Positions 1 to 11,532 are shown, counted from the stretch's first letter. The stretch: DNA of 61,701 bases from CAZEVY01 sp964515555 (GCA_964515555.1 CAZEVY010000020.1:1-61701), one strand, 5' to 3'. The notes: generated by a model from the letters alone, not told the origin. Program-made: numbers and translations.

Positions 1-2
1 AC

Positions 3-194
3 GCCGCCACCGAGATGACCGAGCGCATCACGCGCGGCGTCATGCAGGCCGACGGCAGTCTGAAGACGGAGCCGCGCATGGACGTGAAGAACGTCGCCGA
101 CGCCGTGGTATTCATGGCGGGGCTGCCGCTTGACGCCAACGTCCTGTTCATGACGGTTATGGCGACCAAGATGCCGCTCGTCGGCCGCGGCTAG
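3..194 (+). CDS. SDR-family oxidoreductase, C-terminal fragment (5' end outside window)
   Basis: The window opens inside a gene. The 63 visible residues read AATEMTERITRGVMQADG and end VLFMTVMATKMPLVGRG before TAG. A terminal segment with 'NVLFMTVMATKMP.VGRG' is typical of classical short-chain dehydrogenases/reductases, where it follows the substrate-binding loop and forms the last strand of the Rossmann fold. The catalytic Ser-Tyr-Lys residues and the NAD(P)-binding Gly motif lie upstream of the window, so substrate and cofactor cannot be inferred. It converges on the minus-strand DUF1684 gene with 48 bases between the two stops and no obvious terminator. Confidence 0.75.
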   Translation, partial: AATEMTERITRGVMQADGSLKTEPRMDVKNVADAVVFMAGLPLDANVLFMTVMATKMPLVGRG

Positions 195-242
195 CGGCTC
201 GCATCGCGTTCGGACTGAGCCGCGACCGGAGGGAGGGGTCCC

Positions 243-1067
243 CTACTCCTTGTAGTGGTAATTCTTCTCGCCCGCCGCCACCGGCGCGTCCAGCCGATTC
301 TGCGGCGGCGGCAGCGGACACGTCGCGTAGGGCGTGTAGGCGCACGGCGGATTGTAGGCGCGATTGAAGTCCAGCACCACCACGCCGTTCCTGGCGCGAT
401 CGGCATAGAGAAACCGCCCGCCGCCGTAGGTCTCGCGGCCGCTCGTACGGTCGCGGAAGATGAACCACAGCCTGTCGCCCGAGGTCACCGGCTCCAGCCG
501 CAGATCGCGGCCCGCGGCTCGGAACGTCACGAACCCGGGACTTTCCATCTTGTCCGAATAGTCGAGGATCGTCGGAATCGAGAGCGTCTTCGGCGCCGGG
601 TACGCGGTGAAGCGCGCCTCGATTCGCCAGCGCTCGTCGGGCGGATACCAGTGGAGTCCGGTGAACTCGCGCCGGTACTTGCTGTTCCGGTCGCGCAGGC
701 GGATGGCATGCTTCCCGTTGCGCAGAATGACGAAGAAGCTCAGGTCGCCGAGCGAGACCACGGTCGCGGGACCCGGTTCGTCGGGCGCGAGCGACCGCGG
801 CGCACCCCCGCCGATGCGAACGGTCGTGCGCCCGTTGGCGTGTTCGAACACGCCGGCGCGCTTCGGCGCCGACGCCGGAAATACCAGGTCGTTCGACGCG
901 TCCGAACCGAAGCTGTTCGCGCCTTCCTTCAACCAGAACAGGCCGGCCACCGTTGTCCATCCGTCGTCGGCGACCAGCGACGCTTCCCGCTGCCGCCGCC
1001 ATTCCTTGAGCGCCGTCAGATAGGCGGGATCGGCGGCGAGCGTCATCGCCAGCAGCGCGGGCAACAT
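243..1067 (-). CDS. Secreted DUF1684-family protein
   Basis: This 274-residue protein starts MLPALLAMTLAADPAYL, a short cleavable-looking signal sequence. It then shows the DUF1684 pattern: an N-terminal helix with EWRRQREASL, 'GWTTVAGLFWLKEG' near residue 40, and a C-terminal 'FNRAYNPPCAYTPYATCPLPPP' core with conserved Asn, Pro and Cys residues. The length matches the family's usual 200-280 residues. The function of DUF1684 is not established; members are usually secreted or periplasmic and found in Bacteroidetes, Actinobacteria and Acidobacteria. The gene sits 4 bases after the tartrate/D-malate dehydrogenase stop and is probably the last gene of the minus-strand run that begins at the ThDP enzyme. 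Confidence 0.8.
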   Translation of the reverse strand: MLPALLAMTLAADPAYLTALKEWRRQREASLVADDGWTTVAGLFWLKEGANSFGSDASNDLVFPASAPKRAGVFEHANGRTTVRIGGGAPRSLAPDEPGPATVVSLGDLSFFVILRNGKHAIRLRDRNSKYRREFTGLHWYPPDERWRIEARFTAYPAPKTLSIPTILDYSDKMESPGFVTFRAAGRDLRLEPVTSGDRLWFIFRDRTSGRETYGGGRFLYADRARNGVVVLDFNRAYNPPCAYTPYATCPLPPPQNRLDAPVAAGEKNYHYKE

Positions 1068-1071
1068 TCTT

Positions 1072-2130
1072 TCATGCTAACGCCGCGAGCACGGCGGCTG
1101 TCACCTCGCCGGTCGTCGACGATCCGCCGAGGTCGGGCGTGCGTGCCCGGCCATCGGCAAGGACCTTGCGCACGGCGCCTTCAATCGCCAGTGCGGCCTC
1201 TTCCATCTCGAGATGTTCCAGCATCATCGACGCCGAGAACATGGTCGCCAGCGGATTCGAGATGCCGCGACCGAAGATGTCCGGCGCCGAGCCGTGCACC
1301 GGCTCGAACAGCGAGGGGAACCGGCGCGACGGGTCGAGATTCGCGCTGGCGGCGAGCCCGATGCTGCCGGCCACGATCGCCGAGAGGTCGCTCAGAATGT
1401 CGCCGAACAGGTTCGAAGCGACCACCACGTCGAAGCTCGCCGGACGCCGCACGAAATTCATGGCCGCGGCGTCGACCAGCAGCGATTCGGTGGCGATGTC
1501 CGGATAGTCGGCCTTGACGGCGTGAAATGTCCTGTCCCACAGCACCATGCTGAAGCCCTGCGCGTTGGACTTGGTGATTGACGCGACGCGCTCGCGCTTC
1601 CCGCGCCGCCGCGCCAGGTCGAACGCGTAGCGGATGACGCGCTCGGTGCCGTGACGCGTGAAGACCGAGGTCTGCACGGCGACTTCCTCGCTGGTGTGAT
1701 GATGCACAAAGCCGCCGACCTGCGCGTACTCGCCCTCGGTGTTCTCGCGCACCACCACCATGTCGATCTCGCCGGGCTTCGCCAGCGGCGAGTCGACCCC
1801 GGGATACAGCACAGCGGGCCGCACGTTGGCGTACTGGTCGAAGCCGCGGCGAATCGGCAGCAGCAGGCCGTTGAGGGTGACGTTGTCGGGAATGTCCGGG
1901 TGGCCGACCGCCCCGAGCAGAATCGCATCGCAGGCCGCCAGCAGCTCGAGCGCGTTCGGAGGCATCATCTTACCGTGGCGGAAGAAGTGGTCGGATCCCC
2001 AGTCGAACTCGCGCCACTCCACGCGGTAGGCAAAGCGCTCCCCGGCGCGCTCGACGACGCGCTGCGCGGCGGGGACCACCTCCTGTCCGATGCCGTCGCC
2101 GGCAATAACGGCAATTATCAGGTCTCGCAT
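1072..2130 (-). CDS. Tartrate / D-malate dehydrogenase (isocitrate-isopropylmalate dehydrogenase family)
   Basis: A 352-residue beta-decarboxylating dehydrogenase. It begins with the GDGIGQEV nucleotide-fold signature (residues 11-18). It carries the 'VVRENTEGEYAQVGG' loop, the catalytic Lys in SITKSNAQG, and the divalent-metal Asp cluster in 'NLFGDILSDLSA', followed by 'EPVHGSAPDIFGRGISNP'. The absence of the LeuB-type 'RELTGG' loop, together with the 'ENTEGEYAQVGGFVH' form, points to the tartrate dehydrogenase/D-malate dehydrogenase (TtuC/DmlA) branch. That branch oxidises and decarboxylates D-malate or tartrate with NAD. It starts 10 bases after the transketolase stop, so the two are probably co-transcribed. 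Exact substrate cannot be fixed from sequence alone. Confidence 0.85.
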   Translation of the reverse strand: MRDLIIAVIAGDGIGQEVVPAAQRVVERAGERFAYRVEWREFDWGSDHFFRHGKMMPPNALELLAACDAILLGAVGHPDIPDNVTLNGLLLPIRRGFDQYANVRPAVLYPGVDSPLAKPGEIDMVVVRENTEGEYAQVGGFVHHHTSEEVAVQTSVFTRHGTERVIRYAFDLARRRGKRERVASITKSNAQGFSMVLWDRTFHAVKADYPDIATESLLVDAAAMNFVRRPASFDVVVASNLFGDILSDLSAIVAGSIGLAASANLDPSRRFPSLFEPVHGSAPDIFGRGISNPLATMFSASMMLEHLEMEEAALAIEGAVRKVLADGRARTPDLGGSSTTGEVTAAVLAALA

Positions 2131-2140
2131 GGGGCCCCGG

Positions 2141-4201
<2,061 letters not shown>

Positions 4202-4259
4202 GGTGAGCGATATCGTAGCAGAATCTCGGGACTGAGCCGCTGACCGCCAGGCAGCGCCC

Positions 4260-5918
4260 TTACTTCTTCCCCTGAATCTGCCACTCCGTGAACGGCGACC
4301 GCGCCCCGCGCACGTTCACATTCAACAAGTACGGCTTCCCCGAGGCGAACGCCCTTCGCACAGCCGGCCCTACCTCGCCGATCCGCTCGATATTCTCACC
4401 CTCGCCGCCAAAACCGCGCATGACGAGATCGTAGCGCGTCGCCCGCAGCTCGCATGCCACCGTCGACCCGCACAATTCGCCCTGCAACTCGCGCTCGAGT
4501 CCCCACCCGGCATCGTTGCCGACCACAATCACCACCGGCAGCCCGTAGCGCACCAGCGTATCCAGCTCCGCGATGTAGAAGCCCAGCGACCCGTCGCCGG
4601 TGATCATCACTACCGGCCGGCCGGGATTCGCCATCTGCAACGCGATCGAGTTCGGCAGCGCCGAGCCGATCGTCCCCAGCGGCCCCAGCCGCAGCCATCC
4701 ACCCGCGTGCAGCGCCGGGAGCATCGCCCGGCCCCAGTGCACGAAGTCGCCGCCGTCCCAGGAATACAGCACGTCCGGCGGCGCGGCCTTGGCGAACTCG
4801 GCGAACATCGCCGCCGGGTGAATCGGCGCGCCGCGATCGGTCGCGATCTCCGCCAACCGCGATTGCCATTCGCCGCGCCGGCGCCGCTGCGCGCGAAGCC
4901 ACGCCGACCGCGGTTTCCAGCGCTCCTTGCCAAGAGCGTCCACCATCGCGGCCAGCGCCGCCTTCACATCCGCGCAAATGCCGGCTTCGACCGCGCGCGT
5001 CGCCCCAATCTCCTGCGGATGCACGTCGACCTGAACGAACTTCGCCGACGCCGAGAACAGCCGCGGCCCGCCCAGCGCCAGCCGGTAGTCGATGCGCTTT
5101 CCGAGCACCAGCACCACGTCGGCCTCGCGGAAGGTGCTGTGCACGGCCTTGTTGAGCGCGCCGTCGGCGTAGCCCATCGCCGTGGGGAACGTGTCCGGCA
5201 CCACCCCGCGCGCCATCGTCACGCTGTAATAGGGAAGCTGCGTGCGCCTCAGGAACGCCGCCAGCTCCCTGCCCGCGTCCGACCACCAGACGCCGCTTCC
5301 GGCAATCACCACGGGCCGTTCCGCCGATCGCAGCAACGCCAGCGCGCGATCCACCTCGCGCGGCGCGGGCGGCATGGCGGCCCTCGGCGGAGCCGGTGGC
5401 ATCGGAAGCGCCGACTCCACCTTCGCGGCGAACAGGTCGACCGGAATCGTCAGGTGTACCGGCCCCATTCTTCCCGACGACGCTTCCGCGTAGGCGCGCC
5501 CCAGCACGTACGGAATCTGCGCGGCGTTCACTGGCTGCGCCGACCACTTCACGACCGGCCGTGCCATGCCCACCTGGTCGATCACCTGGAACACCTGCCG
5601 TCCCGCCATCGCTGACGAAGGAGCGCCGCTGACGGCGATCAGCGGGCTGCACGCCTGGAACGCCGTCGCGATGCCGGTGAGCGAATTGGTGTGGCCGGGC
5701 CCGCCGGTCACCAGCGACACCGCCGGCGCCCGCCGCAGTCGCGCCCAGGCGTCGGCCGCGTGGGTGACGCCGGACTCCTGACGCATGTCGACGATGCGCA
5801 GCCCGCGGCGCGCGGCCTCGGAGAGGACTTCGTTCAAGTGGTCGCCGACGAGGGTGAAGATCTCGGCGATGCCGAGCCGGATCAGCGAGTCGGCGAAAAG
5901 TTCCGCGCCCGTGGCCAT
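4260..5918 (-). CDS. Acetolactate-synthase-like ThDP-binding enzyme
   Basis: A 552-residue member of the POX/ALS/benzoylformate-decarboxylase superfamily with all three domains. The PYR domain has the cofactor-activating Glu48 in 'MRQESGVTHAADAWARL'. The central domain occupies about residues 190-330. The PP domain carries the ThDP/Mg motif 'GDGSLGFYIAELDTLVRYG', ending in the expected Asn (GNDAGWG). It starts at ATG after an AGGAG Shine-Dalgarno. The sequence lacks features that would let me assign true acetohydroxyacid synthase (no adjacent ilvN), oxalyl-CoA decarboxylase or 2-hydroxyacyl-CoA lyase. It lies 58 bases upstream of transketolase, another ThDP enzyme, in the same direction. Confidence 0.8.
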   Translation of the reverse strand: MATGAELFADSLIRLGIAEIFTLVGDHLNEVLSEAARRGLRIVDMRQESGVTHAADAWARLRRAPAVSLVTGGPGHTNSLTGIATAFQACSPLIAVSGAPSSAMAGRQVFQVIDQVGMARPVVKWSAQPVNAAQIPYVLGRAYAEASSGRMGPVHLTIPVDLFAAKVESALPMPPAPPRAAMPPAPREVDRALALLRSAERPVVIAGSGVWWSDAGRELAAFLRRTQLPYYSVTMARGVVPDTFPTAMGYADGALNKAVHSTFREADVVLVLGKRIDYRLALGGPRLFSASAKFVQVDVHPQEIGATRAVEAGICADVKAALAAMVDALGKERWKPRSAWLRAQRRRRGEWQSRLAEIATDRGAPIHPAAMFAEFAKAAPPDVLYSWDGGDFVHWGRAMLPALHAGGWLRLGPLGTIGSALPNSIALQMANPGRPVVMITGDGSLGFYIAELDTLVRYGLPVVIVVGNDAGWGLERELQGELCGSTVACELRATRYDLVMRGFGGEGENIERIGEVGPAVRRAFASGKPYLLNVNVRGARSPFTEWQIQGKK

Positions 5919-6042
5919 AAGCTCCTCAGGTTATCATCGGCCGGGTGGGGCGGCGCTCCAGCGCCGCGCAGGGCCTCCAGGCCACGCCTTTCGAGGGACC
6001 CGGAGGGGTCGCCCGGCGAGATACCATATCGGGAGGCACCCC

Positions 6043-6540
6043 ATGCGAACACTCATCACTGCAACCCTTCTCCTGGCCACGGCCGATCTCGCACCCGCGC
6101 AGCGCGCCAGCCCGCACGAAAAGGCGACCGGCAAAGTCGGCGCGGCCGAGATCACCATCGAGTACGGACGGCCCTACAAGAAAGGACGCCAGATTTTCGG
6201 CGGTCTCGAGCCGCTCGGCAAAGTCTGGCGCACCGGCGCCGACGAGGCCACCGTCTTCACGACCACGGCGAACATCACCATCGGGACGCTCAAAGTCCCC
6301 GCCGGCTCCTACTCGCTGTTCACGATTCCGGACGCGAAGTCGTGGACCCTCATTCTCAACAAGACCGTCAAGCAGTGGGGGGCGTTCAAATACGAACAGT
6401 CGCAGGACTTCGGGCGCACCGCGATGAAGCTCGAAAAGGCAGCGACGCCGCTCGAGCAGCACACCATCTCAATTGAAAAGGGCGTCCTGAAGATCGCCTG
6501 GGACGACGCCGTCGCCACCGTCGCGATCACCGCGCCGTAG
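6043..6540 (+). CDS. Secreted DUF2911-family protein
   Basis: I place the start at 6043 (MRTLITATLLLATADLAPAQ), because it has a GGGAGG ribosome site 7 bases upstream and begins with a clear signal peptide cleaved near Ala-Gln-Arg; the longer open frame upstream has neither. The 165-residue product shows the DUF2911 hallmarks 'VTIEYGRPYKKGRQIFGGL' (first residue Ile here), 'GKVWRTGADEATVF', 'VPAGSYSLFTIP' and 'WTLILNK'. DUF2911 proteins are small predicted beta-sandwich periplasmic proteins of unknown role, common in Bacteroidetes and Acidobacteria. It is followed 25 bases later by the metallo-beta-lactamase-fold gene and probably shares its transcript. Confidence 0.85.
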   Translation: MRTLITATLLLATADLAPAQRASPHEKATGKVGAAEITIEYGRPYKKGRQIFGGLEPLGKVWRTGADEATVFTTTANITIGTLKVPAGSYSLFTIPDAKSWTLILNKTVKQWGAFKYEQSQDFGRTAMKLEKAATPLEQHTISIEKGVLKIAWDDAVATVAITAP

Positions 6541-6565
6541 TCATTCGACTCAAGGAGCACAGCCC

Positions 6566-7960
6566 ATGTACCGACTGCTCGTCCTCTCTCTCGCCGCCGC
6601 CGCGACGCTTGCGGCGCAGAACGCGAAAAGCGCCATCGACGCCGCCCTGCAAGCCATCGGCAGCCCTAAGTCGATCCAGTACACCGCCACGGGCGCGACC
6701 TTTAACGTCGGCCAGAACGTCAGTCCCACGTCGCCCTGGCCGCGCCAGGAGCTGAAGAGCCTGACGCGCACGGTCGACTACGAGACGCAGTCTTCGAGCA
6801 ATGCCGGCGTATCGGCCGCCGGCCCCACTCCCGTCGCGTTTGTCAGCGGCGACCGCGCCTGGAATCGCGCCGCCAACGGCAACATCGTCCCCGCTCCGCA
6901 GACGGTCGCCGAGCGGCAGATGCAGATTCGCGTCTCGCCGCACGGGTTCCTTCGCGCCGCCGCGGCCGCCCCCAACGCGCGCGTGAAGTCCCGTAAGATC
7001 GAGGGTCGCAAGGTGACCGAGCTCTCGTTCGCCGACGGCCCGCGGCGTTACGTCGGCATTATCTCGGCGGACAACCTGGTCGAGCGCGTCGATACCTGGA
7101 TCGACAACCCCGTCCTCGGCGACATGCTCGTCGAAACCGCGTACTCCGACTACAAGGACTTCGGCGGCGTGAAGCTCCCCACGAAGATCCGGCAAACTTC
7201 GGGCGGCTTCCCGTCGCTCGAGCTGAATATCAGTGGCGCGCAACCCAACGCCGCGCTAAACGCCGCCGTGCCCGATGCCGTGCGGCAGTTTACACCCGCC
7301 GCCGTCAAGGTCGCCCCCGAGAAGCTCGCCGACGGCGTCTGGTACCTCACCGGCGGCTCCCATCACAGCCTGGTAGTCGAGTTCGCCGATCACGTCGCCG
7401 TAGTCGAAGCGCCGCTCAACGAGGAGCGGTCGCTCGCTGTCATCGCCGAGGTGAAGAAGGCCGTGCCTGGCAAGCCGATCCGGTACCTGGTCAACACGCA
7501 TCACCACTTCGATCATTCGGGCGGACTGCGCGCCTACGTCGCCGAGGGCGCCACTATCGTCACGCACCAGATCAACGTGCCGTTCTATCAGAAGACGCTC
7601 ACCGCGAAGCGCACCATCAACCCGGACCGCCTGACGCGCGAGCGCAGAAAACCGAAGTTCATCGGCGTCGGCGCCAGGCACGTGCTGGGCGACGCGACGC
7701 GCAGCCTGGAGTTGCACCACATCGCCGGGAACCCGCATCACGAGGGAATCCTCATGGCCTGGCTGCCCAAGGAGAAGATCCTCTCCGAGGTCGACGTCTA
7801 TTCGCCGGCCGCGCCCAACGCCGCTCCGCCGCCGCCGGCGCCGGCTGCGCTCAACCTGTTCGACAACGTCCAGAAGCTCGGCTTCGACGTCGGACGCGTG
7901 GCCGCGCTGCACGGGCGAACGGTGACGTTCGCCGAGTTTCGGAAGGCGGTCGGGAAGTAG
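6566..7960 (+). CDS. Secreted metallo-beta-lactamase-fold hydrolase
   Basis: The 464-residue protein begins with a signal peptide (MYRLLVLSLAAAATLAAQ) behind an AAGGAG site. Residues about 20-240 resemble an outer-membrane-lipoprotein-type beta half-barrel domain. Residues about 245-464 form the metallo-beta-lactamase fold, with the zinc motif 'HHHFDHSGG' at 312-320, a later 'HHIAGNPHHEGILMAWLP' metal-ligand segment, and a final 'ALHGRTVTF' containing the last His ligand. The export signal places it in the periplasm or outside. The substrate is unknown; lactonase, thioesterase or other ester/amide hydrolysis is possible. A Pro/Ala-rich loop (near 'APNAAPPPPAPAAL') precedes the C-terminus. Confidence 0.8.
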   Translation: MYRLLVLSLAAAATLAAQNAKSAIDAALQAIGSPKSIQYTATGATFNVGQNVSPTSPWPRQELKSLTRTVDYETQSSSNAGVSAAGPTPVAFVSGDRAWNRAANGNIVPAPQTVAERQMQIRVSPHGFLRAAAAAPNARVKSRKIEGRKVTELSFADGPRRYVGIISADNLVERVDTWIDNPVLGDMLVETAYSDYKDFGGVKLPTKIRQTSGGFPSLELNISGAQPNAALNAAVPDAVRQFTPAAVKVAPEKLADGVWYLTGGSHHSLVVEFADHVAVVEAPLNEERSLAVIAEVKKAVPGKPIRYLVNTHHHFDHSGGLRAYVAEGATIVTHQINVPFYQKTLTAKRTINPDRLTRERRKPKFIGVGARHVLGDATRSLELHHIAGNPHHEGILMAWLPKEKILSEVDVYSPAAPNAAPPPPAPAALNLFDNVQKLGFDVGRVAALHGRTVTFAEFRKAVGK

Positions 7961-7964
7961 CGCG

Positions 7965-9998
7965 TCAGTCGCGGATTTTCCAGAGTTGCGCGCCCGCCGC
8001 CTCGCCGAGCAACGCGACTCCCCAATCGCCGGACCGCACCATGAGGTCGGCGGCCACGCGGCCGAATCCCTCGCCGCCCGGACGGGCGAGGACGTAGCGA
8101 AACCCTTCGCGGCGCACCAGGCCAGTCGCGCGTCGGCGCAGGTTGAGGGGTGCGCGCCGGGTCGCTGCGGGCGACCGGTCGAGTGCGCGCCAGTTCCCGT
8201 CCGCTCCACGACCCTGCACCTCCACCGCGCCCCGCTCGTCGCGCAGCGAGATCCACCGCGCGCCCGCGAGGCGCTGAGCGCGGCCGAAATCGATCTCGAC
8301 GAACATGCCGCCACGCGCCGGCTCGCGTGCCGACCAGCGCGAGAGCGGGTTGCGGTCGAACACCCGCGCGATCTCCCAGCGGTTCGCCGACGCCTCCAGC
8401 TCCCAGCGGAGATTCGGCGCCATACCCAGGTCGATTTCCTGGATGCTCCAGGCGCGCGCATCGGAGAGGAGACGCAGGCGCAGCGCCTGGACCTCGAGCG
8501 CCGGCCACCGCGCCTCCATCGTGTCGAACGTGCGGCGCTCGGGAAACGCGGCGAACTCCAGTGCTTCCGCCGCGCGAGCACCGCGCGCCGATTGCCAGGG
8601 CGTCACGCCCACGGCGTCGAAGTACGCGCCCGGCGCGGCGACCAGGTCGAGGAACGGCTCGCCGGGCGGGAGCTTCCCGGCAAGCAGCTCGGCGATCGGG
8701 TATTCGTCGAGCGAGCGCCGCAGGTAGTCGCGCTCAGGCTCGATGCGCAACGCCGCGCGCCAGGGAAGGTCGCGGAGTCTCCAGGCGCCGGGCGCGGCGT
8801 AGAAATCCATCGCCCACGGCAGGCTCGTCACGGCGTGCAGGGCGGCGAGCGCCAGCAGAGCGCGCCGCGGCAGCGCGATGGCCAGCGCGATCGCGACGAG
8901 CGCCAGCGTGGGCATCAGGAATCTCGCGCCGAGGTTGAAGATCCACGGCGTCGCCGCGACGGCCGCGGCGAGGAGTACGATCCGTCCTTCGCGGCGCCGC
9001 AGGGCAAGCAGCGCCAGTGGAGCGGCGAGAAACGCGGGTCCGGCGAGTCCCTGGAGCGCCGCGCCGCGAACCGTCAGTTCGAGCGGCACGGACGCGGCCG
9101 GCACGTCGCCGTACCCGCGCAGGAATTGCGCGAGCGACTCTTCGACGTCGGGCGGAAAGTGCGGATTCGGAAAGGCGCGATTATAGAGCGGCGCGACCGG
9201 GTTCCCCGTCAGCACGAAGTTGCGCGCCATCCACGGCGCGATCATGATAGCGGCGCCGAAAGCGGCCACGGCCGCGCCCTTCCATCGCCGCCGCGCCGCC
9301 AGGCATACCAGCGCCGCGGCCACCAGCACGATGCCGGTCGGCTTGATGGCGTAGCAGAAGCCCGCGGTGACGCCCAGGAGTAACGGGCGATCGGCGAGCA
9401 GCAGGTGGAGCGACGCCAGCGCGAAGAAGACCAGCGCCGCGTCGTTGTACGCGCTGGTGCCCGCGACTCCGGTCACCGGCGCGGCGAAATAGAGGAGCGC
9501 GGCGAGGAGAGCGCCCGCGCGATCGAGCTTGAGCTGCGCGCCGAGTGCCACGATCAGCGGAACGGTCGCCAGCAGAAAGCCGAAATGGATGAGCTTCGCC
9601 GCGGCCTGCCCGGCGAACGCGCAGCCGGCGGTGAAGAGCATCTCGATTCCCTGCGGCAGCATCTCGTAGAAACCGATGCGATCGGGAAAGCGGGCCAGCC
9701 GCACGTACTCGCGCGGGAGCGCGAGATGGTACGTGTAGCCGTCGGGCTGGATCTCCGGCGCGAGAGCGTGAATGAAGTAGAGAGATCCGTACAGCGCGAA
9801 TACGGCGACCGTGACGCGGCCCGCAGGCTCGCGCGCCGCGCTCGGACGCGGCCCCCGCAGGACCACCAGTAACGCCAGCGCCGCGGCCGCCCCGAAAGCG
9901 GCGCGGGTTCCCCATCCGAACAGAAGCAGGAAGAAGACCGAGTGGCTGAGCGCCGCCGATCCGAGCGCGAGTCGAACGGTCAGCGGGAGGGCCGGCAA
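7965..9998 (-). CDS. Polytopic membrane protein, GT-C glycosyltransferase-like
   Basis: A 677-residue protein with about 10-12 hydrophobic segments in the first 420 residues, followed by a soluble C-terminal region of about 250 residues. An acidic loop after the first helices contains 'EIQPDGYTYHLALPREY', which resembles the catalytic loop of GT-C (ArnT/PMT/GT39-like) enzymes that use lipid-linked sugars. The C-terminal part has a beta-sandwich feel ('FVEIDFGRAQRLAGARWI', F5/8-discoidin-like). The start is TTG at 9998, four bases after the protease stop; no in-frame ATG exists nearby. Substrate is not predictable, and a role in cell-envelope glycosylation is an inference. Confidence 0.65.
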   Translation of the reverse strand: MPALPLTVRLALGSAALSHSVFFLLLFGWGTRAAFGAAAALALLVVLRGPRPSAAREPAGRVTVAVFALYGSLYFIHALAPEIQPDGYTYHLALPREYVRLARFPDRIGFYEMLPQGIEMLFTAGCAFAGQAAAKLIHFGFLLATVPLIVALGAQLKLDRAGALLAALLYFAAPVTGVAGTSAYNDAALVFFALASLHLLLADRPLLLGVTAGFCYAIKPTGIVLVAAALVCLAARRRWKGAAVAAFGAAIMIAPWMARNFVLTGNPVAPLYNRAFPNPHFPPDVEESLAQFLRGYGDVPAASVPLELTVRGAALQGLAGPAFLAAPLALLALRRREGRIVLLAAAVAATPWIFNLGARFLMPTLALVAIALAIALPRRALLALAALHAVTSLPWAMDFYAAPGAWRLRDLPWRAALRIEPERDYLRRSLDEYPIAELLAGKLPPGEPFLDLVAAPGAYFDAVGVTPWQSARGARAAEALEFAAFPERRTFDTMEARWPALEVQALRLRLLSDARAWSIQEIDLGMAPNLRWELEASANRWEIARVFDRNPLSRWSAREPARGGMFVEIDFGRAQRLAGARWISLRDERGAVEVQGRGADGNWRALDRSPAATRRAPLNLRRRATGLVRREGFRYVLARPGGEGFGRVAADLMVRSGDWGVALLGEAAGAQLWKIRD

Positions 9999-10002
9999 GC
10001 CC

Positions 10003-11466
10003 TCATTGTACGGCGAGCTTCAGCGCGACCGGCGCGCTCTGCGTNNNNNNNNNNNNNNNNNNNNNNNNNNNNNNNNNNNNNNNNNNNNNNNNNNNNNNNN
10101 NNNNNNNNNNNNNNNNNNNNNNNNNNNNNNNNNNNNNNNNNNNNGACTCCACCACGGGCTTGAGAACCACGATGAACGAACCGGCCAGCAGAGAGCGGCC
10201 CTTCTCGTCGCGATACAGGAGATTGAAGACGCCTGGCGCGGCGCCGGCCGGCACCACCAGTTTCTGCCGCACCAGTTGCGGTGAGCGCGAGGAGACGCGC
10301 GGCTCGCCTTCGAGCACCGCCTCGGGAAGCGTGATCGCCAGCGACGGCGTGCCCTCGACCGGCGATCGCGTCCAGCCGAGTGTGTACTCTTCGCCGCGCG
10401 CGACCACGACCCGGCCGTGACCGGCGTACATTCCGTTTTCGACCAGGCCGACCGTCTCCAGATTGCTGGGCACGGCCGCGGGCGGATCGAACGCGATGCC
10501 GCCGCGAATCTCCCCCGGTGCGATCACAACCGCATCTCCATCGCCGGCCCTGGCCGGATCGGCCACCCAGAACGAGGTCGCGAACGCGGGCGACTCCGGC
10601 CGCGCCTGCGTGAAGCTGGCGCCCGAGACAGGCCCATCGAGCGGCTCGGCGACCAGGCGGTACTCGCCGGGGTCGAGCACCATCTCCCAGCGACCCTCGG
10701 CGTCGGTGATGGCCCCGTGAATCGCGCGGCCACCCGCGCAGATCGCGAATACGTGCGCGCCCGCGGCCCCGGCGCCGTCGACCGCGACGCGTCCCTCCAG
10801 GCGCGCCAGCGTGCCGGCCTGCACGGGATGAGGATAAGTTTCGGCGAGCGTGTAGAGGTCGTCGGAGGCGAGCCGCCGCGGAACGAATCGTCCGTCCGGC
10901 GCGCCGCCGGCGAGCTCGATGAAGGACGCCATCGCGGAGTCCATCACCGGGCTGTGGTCCAGTCCCAGCGCGTGGCCGATCTCGTGCAGCATCACCGCGC
11001 CGATATCGTGCGATTCGCCGAGTCCGATCGCCGAGTGCCGCATGTACGGATTGAACGCGATGGCGACGGCCTGAATCTCGGCCGTATCGCCGGCGTAGGA
11101 GATCAGCGTGCACGCCACGTAGGCGGCCTTGTCGCACAGCCCGGAGTCGTACGGCGCCGGGTCGTTGAAGGAAACGACGTTCTCTCCGTTCAAAGTTGCG
11201 GTGCTGTTGTCCGTGAACTCGACCTCGACCGAGACGGCGGCCTTGCCGGTCGAGGACCATGCGCGCGCGGCGTGGAAGACGGCGGCATGCACGCCGGCGG
11301 CGCTTTCGCGCGGATCGACGCCGGTCGAGCCGTCGCCGAAGTAGACCGTCCGGCTTACGCGTAGCGTGAGCTTGCCCTCCTTCACGAACAGCCGCTGTCC
11401 GCCGGATCGCAGCGGCGCCCCCGCCATCAGAGGAAAGGATAGGAGCAGGGCCGCCAGGGTGCGCAT
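10003..11466 (-). CDS. Secreted matrixin-like (M10) zinc metalloprotease, interrupted by scaffold gap
   Basis: The N-terminus MRTLAALLLSFPLMAG is a signal peptide. The zinc-binding and Met-turn region begins 'HEIGHALGLDH' at residues 161-171, the HExxHxxGxxH signature of metzincins, followed by 'SPVMDSAM' with the expected Met. Downstream (about 205-420) lie carboxypeptidase-regulatory-like or Ig-like beta domains ('LEGRVAVDGAGAAGAHVFAICAGG', 'DAEGRWEMVLDPGEYRL'), probably for surface binding. A run of 100 N (10045-10144) cuts the last quarter; since 100 is a conventional gap length, the true C-terminal length and the continuity of frame across the gap are unknown. Only about 13 residues after the gap are visible before the stop. 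Confidence 0.75.
   Translation of the reverse strand: MRTLAALLLSFPLMAGAPLRSGGQRLFVKEGKLTLRVSRTVYFGDGSTGVDPRESAAGVHAAVFHAARAWSSTGKAAVSVEVEFTDNSTATLNGENVVSFNDPAPYDSGLCDKAAYVACTLISYAGDTAEIQAVAIAFNPYMRHSAIGLGESHDIGAVMLHEIGHALGLDHSPVMDSAMASFIELAGGAPDGRFVPRRLASDDLYTLAETYPHPVQAGTLARLEGRVAVDGAGAAGAHVFAICAGGRAIHGAITDAEGRWEMVLDPGEYRLVAEPLDGPVSGASFTQARPESPAFATSFWVADPARAGDGDAVVIAPGEIRGGIAFDPPAAVPSNLETVGLVENGMYAGHGRVVVARGEEYTLGWTRSPVEGTPSLAITLPEAVLEGEPRVSSRSPQLVRQKLVVPAGAAPGVFNLLYRDEKGRSLLAGSFIVVLKPVVEXXXXXXXXXXXXXXXXXXXXXXXXXXXXXXXXXXTQSAPVALKLAVQ
10045..10144. other. Assembly gap of exactly 100 N
   Basis: One hundred consecutive undetermined bases. Exactly 100 is the convention for a scaffold join of unknown size, so the real distance may differ. 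It lies inside the metalloprotease gene near its 3' end. The sequence on both sides stays in the same coding direction with the same composition, which makes the join plausible but not proven. Confidence 0.98.
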
Positions 11467-11532
11467 CGGGTATTCCCGAGGTGCTTATCGGCCAAGGCGG
11501 AGATTGTATGAGCGGATTTCGCGGAGAGGACG